A DNA stretch of 64,000 bases from NCBI RefSeq assembly GCF_027359925.1, contig NZ_CP114767.1, forward strand, positions 1,426,001-1,490,000, written 5' to 3'. Source of the stretch: Hymenobacter canadensis. GTDB lineage: Bacteria; Bacteroidota; Bacteroidia; Cytophagales; Hymenobacteraceae. How positions within the stretch are numbered: position 1 is the stretch's first letter; every line of letters starts with the position of its first letter. The notes under the pieces are model-generated. The model searched no databases. It saw nothing but the letters and a program-made list of their open reading frames with translations, and was not told where the DNA came from. Made by a program: the position numbers and the translations under genes. Of this stretch, positions 62,302 through 64,000 are shown piece by piece.

Positions 62302-63291
62302 CTACCCCAAAACGGCCTCAATCCGGGCCAATTCCTCCGCACTGAACGGCAGGTTTTCCAGGCAGCGCAGCGAGTCAGTAAGCTGCTCGGGCTTGCTGGC
62401 GCCGATGAGCACCGAGGTGATTCGCTCGTCGCGCAGAATCCAGCTGAGGGCCATTTGGGCCAGGCTCTGGCCGCGCTGCTGGGCCAAATTGTTGAGCTGC
62501 TGAATCTGGCGGAGGCGCTGCTCGGTGAGCTGGTTTTCAGTGAGGAAGCCCACGCCTTTGGCCACCCGCGAATCGTCGGGGATGCCGTGTAGGTACTTGT
62601 TGGTGAGCAGGCCCTGGGCCAGCGGCGAAAACGGGATGCAGCCCACGCCCTCCTCGCCCAATAGGTCGAGCAGGCCGTTTTCCGGGCCGCGCTCAAACAT
62701 GGAGTATTTGGGCTGGTGAATCAGGCAGGGCGTGCCGAGCTCGCGCAGGATGCGGATGGCCTCGGCGGCAGCGGCGGGCTCGTAGTTGCTGATGCCCACA
62801 TACAGAGCCTTGCCCTGGCGCACCACGTGGTCGAGGGCGCCCATGGTTTCCTCCAGAGGCGTGTCGGGGTCGGGCCGGTGGGAGTAGAAGATGTCCACGT
62901 AGTCCAGCTTCATCCGCCGCAGGCTCTGGTCGAGGCTGGAGACGAGGTATTTGCGGGAGCCCCATTCGCCGTAGGGCCCTTCCCACATGTGGTAGCCGGC
63001 TTTGGTGGAAATCACCAGCTCGTCGCGGTAGCCGCGGAAATCCTCCTTCAGAATGCGACCGAAGTTGGTTTCGGCGGAGCCGGGCGGCGGGCCGTAGTTG
63101 TTGGCTAGGTCGAAGTGCGTGACGCCCGAGTCGAAGGCCCGGTGCAGGATGGCGCGGAAGTTCTGGAGCACGTCCACGTCGCCGAAGTTGTGCCAGAGGC
63201 CGAGCGAGACGGCCGGCAGTTTCAGGCCGCTGCGGCCGCAGCGGCGGTAGGGCATATCGGCGTAGCGGCTGGGGCTGGGTTGGTAGGGCAT
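62302..63291 (-). CDS. aldo/keto reductase (L-glyceraldehyde 3-phosphate reductase type)
   Basis: 329 residues, TIM barrel with the AKR catalytic set: FDLANNYGPPPGSAETNFG (Asp, Tyr), ISTKAGYHMWEG (Lys), DYVDIFYSHRPDPDTPLEET (His). SVLIGASKPEQLTDSLRCL is the NADPH site. Sequence is closest to the YghZ/Gpr branch, which reduces L-glyceraldehyde 3-phosphate and methylglyoxal. ATG at 63291. Confidence 0.88.
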   Translation of the reverse strand: MPYQPSPSRYADMPYRRCGRSGLKLPAVSLGLWHNFGDVDVLQNFRAILHRAFDSGVTHFDLANNYGPPPGSAETNFGRILKEDFRGYRDELVISTKAGYHMWEGPYGEWGSRKYLVSSLDQSLRRMKLDYVDIFYSHRPDPDTPLEETMGALDHVVRQGKALYVGISNYEPAAAAEAIRILRELGTPCLIHQPKYSMFERGPENGLLDLLGEEGVGCIPFSPLAQGLLTNKYLHGIPDDSRVAKGVGFLTENQLTEQRLRQIQQLNNLAQQRGQSLAQMALSWILRDERITSVLIGASKPEQLTDSLRCLENLPFSAEELARIEAVLG

Positions 63292-63421
63292 TTTGATAGT
63301 AGTGAGTGGCGACTGGGCAACACAAGGTAGTACGTCGCGGCGCCGGCAATTGCCGGTCCGGCAGCCACTTTCCGCGCCCGGTGCCCTACATTAGGCAGAC
63401 TGCCCTAACGCTCTGCCGCTT

Positions 63422-64000
63422 ATGCCCACCAACCCCACTACCGCCGCGCCGGCCCTGAAGAAAGTGCTCCGGCCTTTGCACCTGTGGGCTTTGGCCGTGG
63501 GACTGGTGATTTCGGGGGAGTATTTCGGGTGGAACTACGGCTGGGCGGTGGCCGGGCCGGTGGGGTTTCTGATGGCTACGCTGCTGGTGACGGTGCTCTA
63601 CGTGACGTTCATTTTCAGCTTTACGGAGCTGACCACGGCCATTCCGCACGCGGGCGGGCCGTTTGCCTACTCCTACCGCGCCTTCGGGCCCCTGGGCGGC
63701 TTGGTGGCCGGCTACGCCACGCTGGTGGAGTTTCTGCTGGCCCCGCCGGCCATTGCGCTGGCGCTGGGCAGCTACGGGCACTTTTTGCATCCGAAGGTGC
63801 CGGTGCTGGGCACGGCGCTGGCCTGCTACGCGGTGTTCATCGGCCTGAACCTGCTGGGCATGAAGGAGTCGGCGCGGTTCTCGTTGGTGGTGACGCTGCT
63901 GGCGGTGGGCGAGCTGGTGGTGTACATGGGGCTGGTGGCGCCGAGCTTCCGGGTGAGGAACTTTTTGGCCCATCCGGTGCCGCTGGGGGCGGCGGGCGTG
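63422..64000 (+). CDS. ethanolamine permease-like APC transporter, 5' part
   Basis: 193 codons visible, cut by the window edge. After a basic N-terminus come HLWALAVGLVISGEYFGWNY, ATLLVTVLYVTFIFSFTELT and IPHAGGPFAYSYRAFGPLGG, features of the ethanolamine permease branch of the APC family. Inner-membrane transporter; divergent from the reductase. The 130-bp gap between them shows no clear -33/-7 pair. Confidence 0.82.
   Translation, partial: MPTNPTTAAPALKKVLRPLHLWALAVGLVISGEYFGWNYGWAVAGPVGFLMATLLVTVLYVTFIFSFTELTTAIPHAGGPFAYSYRAFGPLGGLVAGYATLVEFLLAPPAIALALGSYGHFLHPKVPVLGTALACYAVFIGLNLLGMKESARFSLVVTLLAVGELVVYMGLVAPSFRVRNFLAHPVPLGAAGV

Overview
The window looks like a chromosome segment of a GC-rich member of the Bacteroidetes (Cytophagales), most like Hymenobacter. 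The pointers are the protein families (TIGR03643, DUF4265, DUF5691/DUF5682, Bacteroidetes-type lipoproteins), promoter-like TAnnTTTG boxes, and GC-rich palindromic repeats of the kind scattered through such genomes. No marker gene fixes the species.

Layout. Positions 1-4387 are host: the 5' end of a secreted protein, alaS, a MerR-type regulator and the first 58% of dprA. Positions 4388-43197 are a prophage of about 38.8 kb with visibly lower GC. It sits inside dprA and is flanked by a 69-bp direct repeat that belongs to dprA itself. Positions 43198-64000 are host again: the end of dprA, an aminotransferase class IV gene, thyA, several small genes, an RND-type exporter, a yehLMPQ-like cluster (SWIM protein, DUF5691, MoxR AAA+ ATPase, DUF5682, VWA protein), an aldo/keto reductase and the start of an ethanolamine-permease-like gene.

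The prophage is a siphovirus with HK97-type head genes. Nearly all virion genes are on the minus strand. Read right to left they are: prohead protease, major capsid, connector and head-closure proteins, tail tube, tail chaperones with a -1 frameshift, tape measure, tail tip, tail fibre, holin and M15 endolysin, then small and large terminase, portal and minor head protein at the far left end. The early region holds a family-A-like (TV-Pol-like) polymerase, a VRR-NUC nuclease, a PUA/EVE-like protein, several unknown genes and a tyrosine integrase. Plus-strand single-gene cassettes (morons), several closed by their own hairpin, include an HNH endonuclease, small membrane proteins, secreted proteins and a SIR2 protein likely to be an anti-phage NADase. 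An IS630-type element has split one secreted moron.

The most unusual signal is a 17-bp imperfect palindrome, TGTATCATCATAAGACA, found as ten copies across the prophage and at none of the host positions I read. Most copies lie between genes, at both prophage ends and just upstream of start codons. Two lie inside the polymerase gene and are read there in different frames, so the constraint is on DNA, not protein. It looks like a dispersed operator or stoperator system. The second notable feature is the insertion in dprA: precise excision would restore a 376-codon competence gene.
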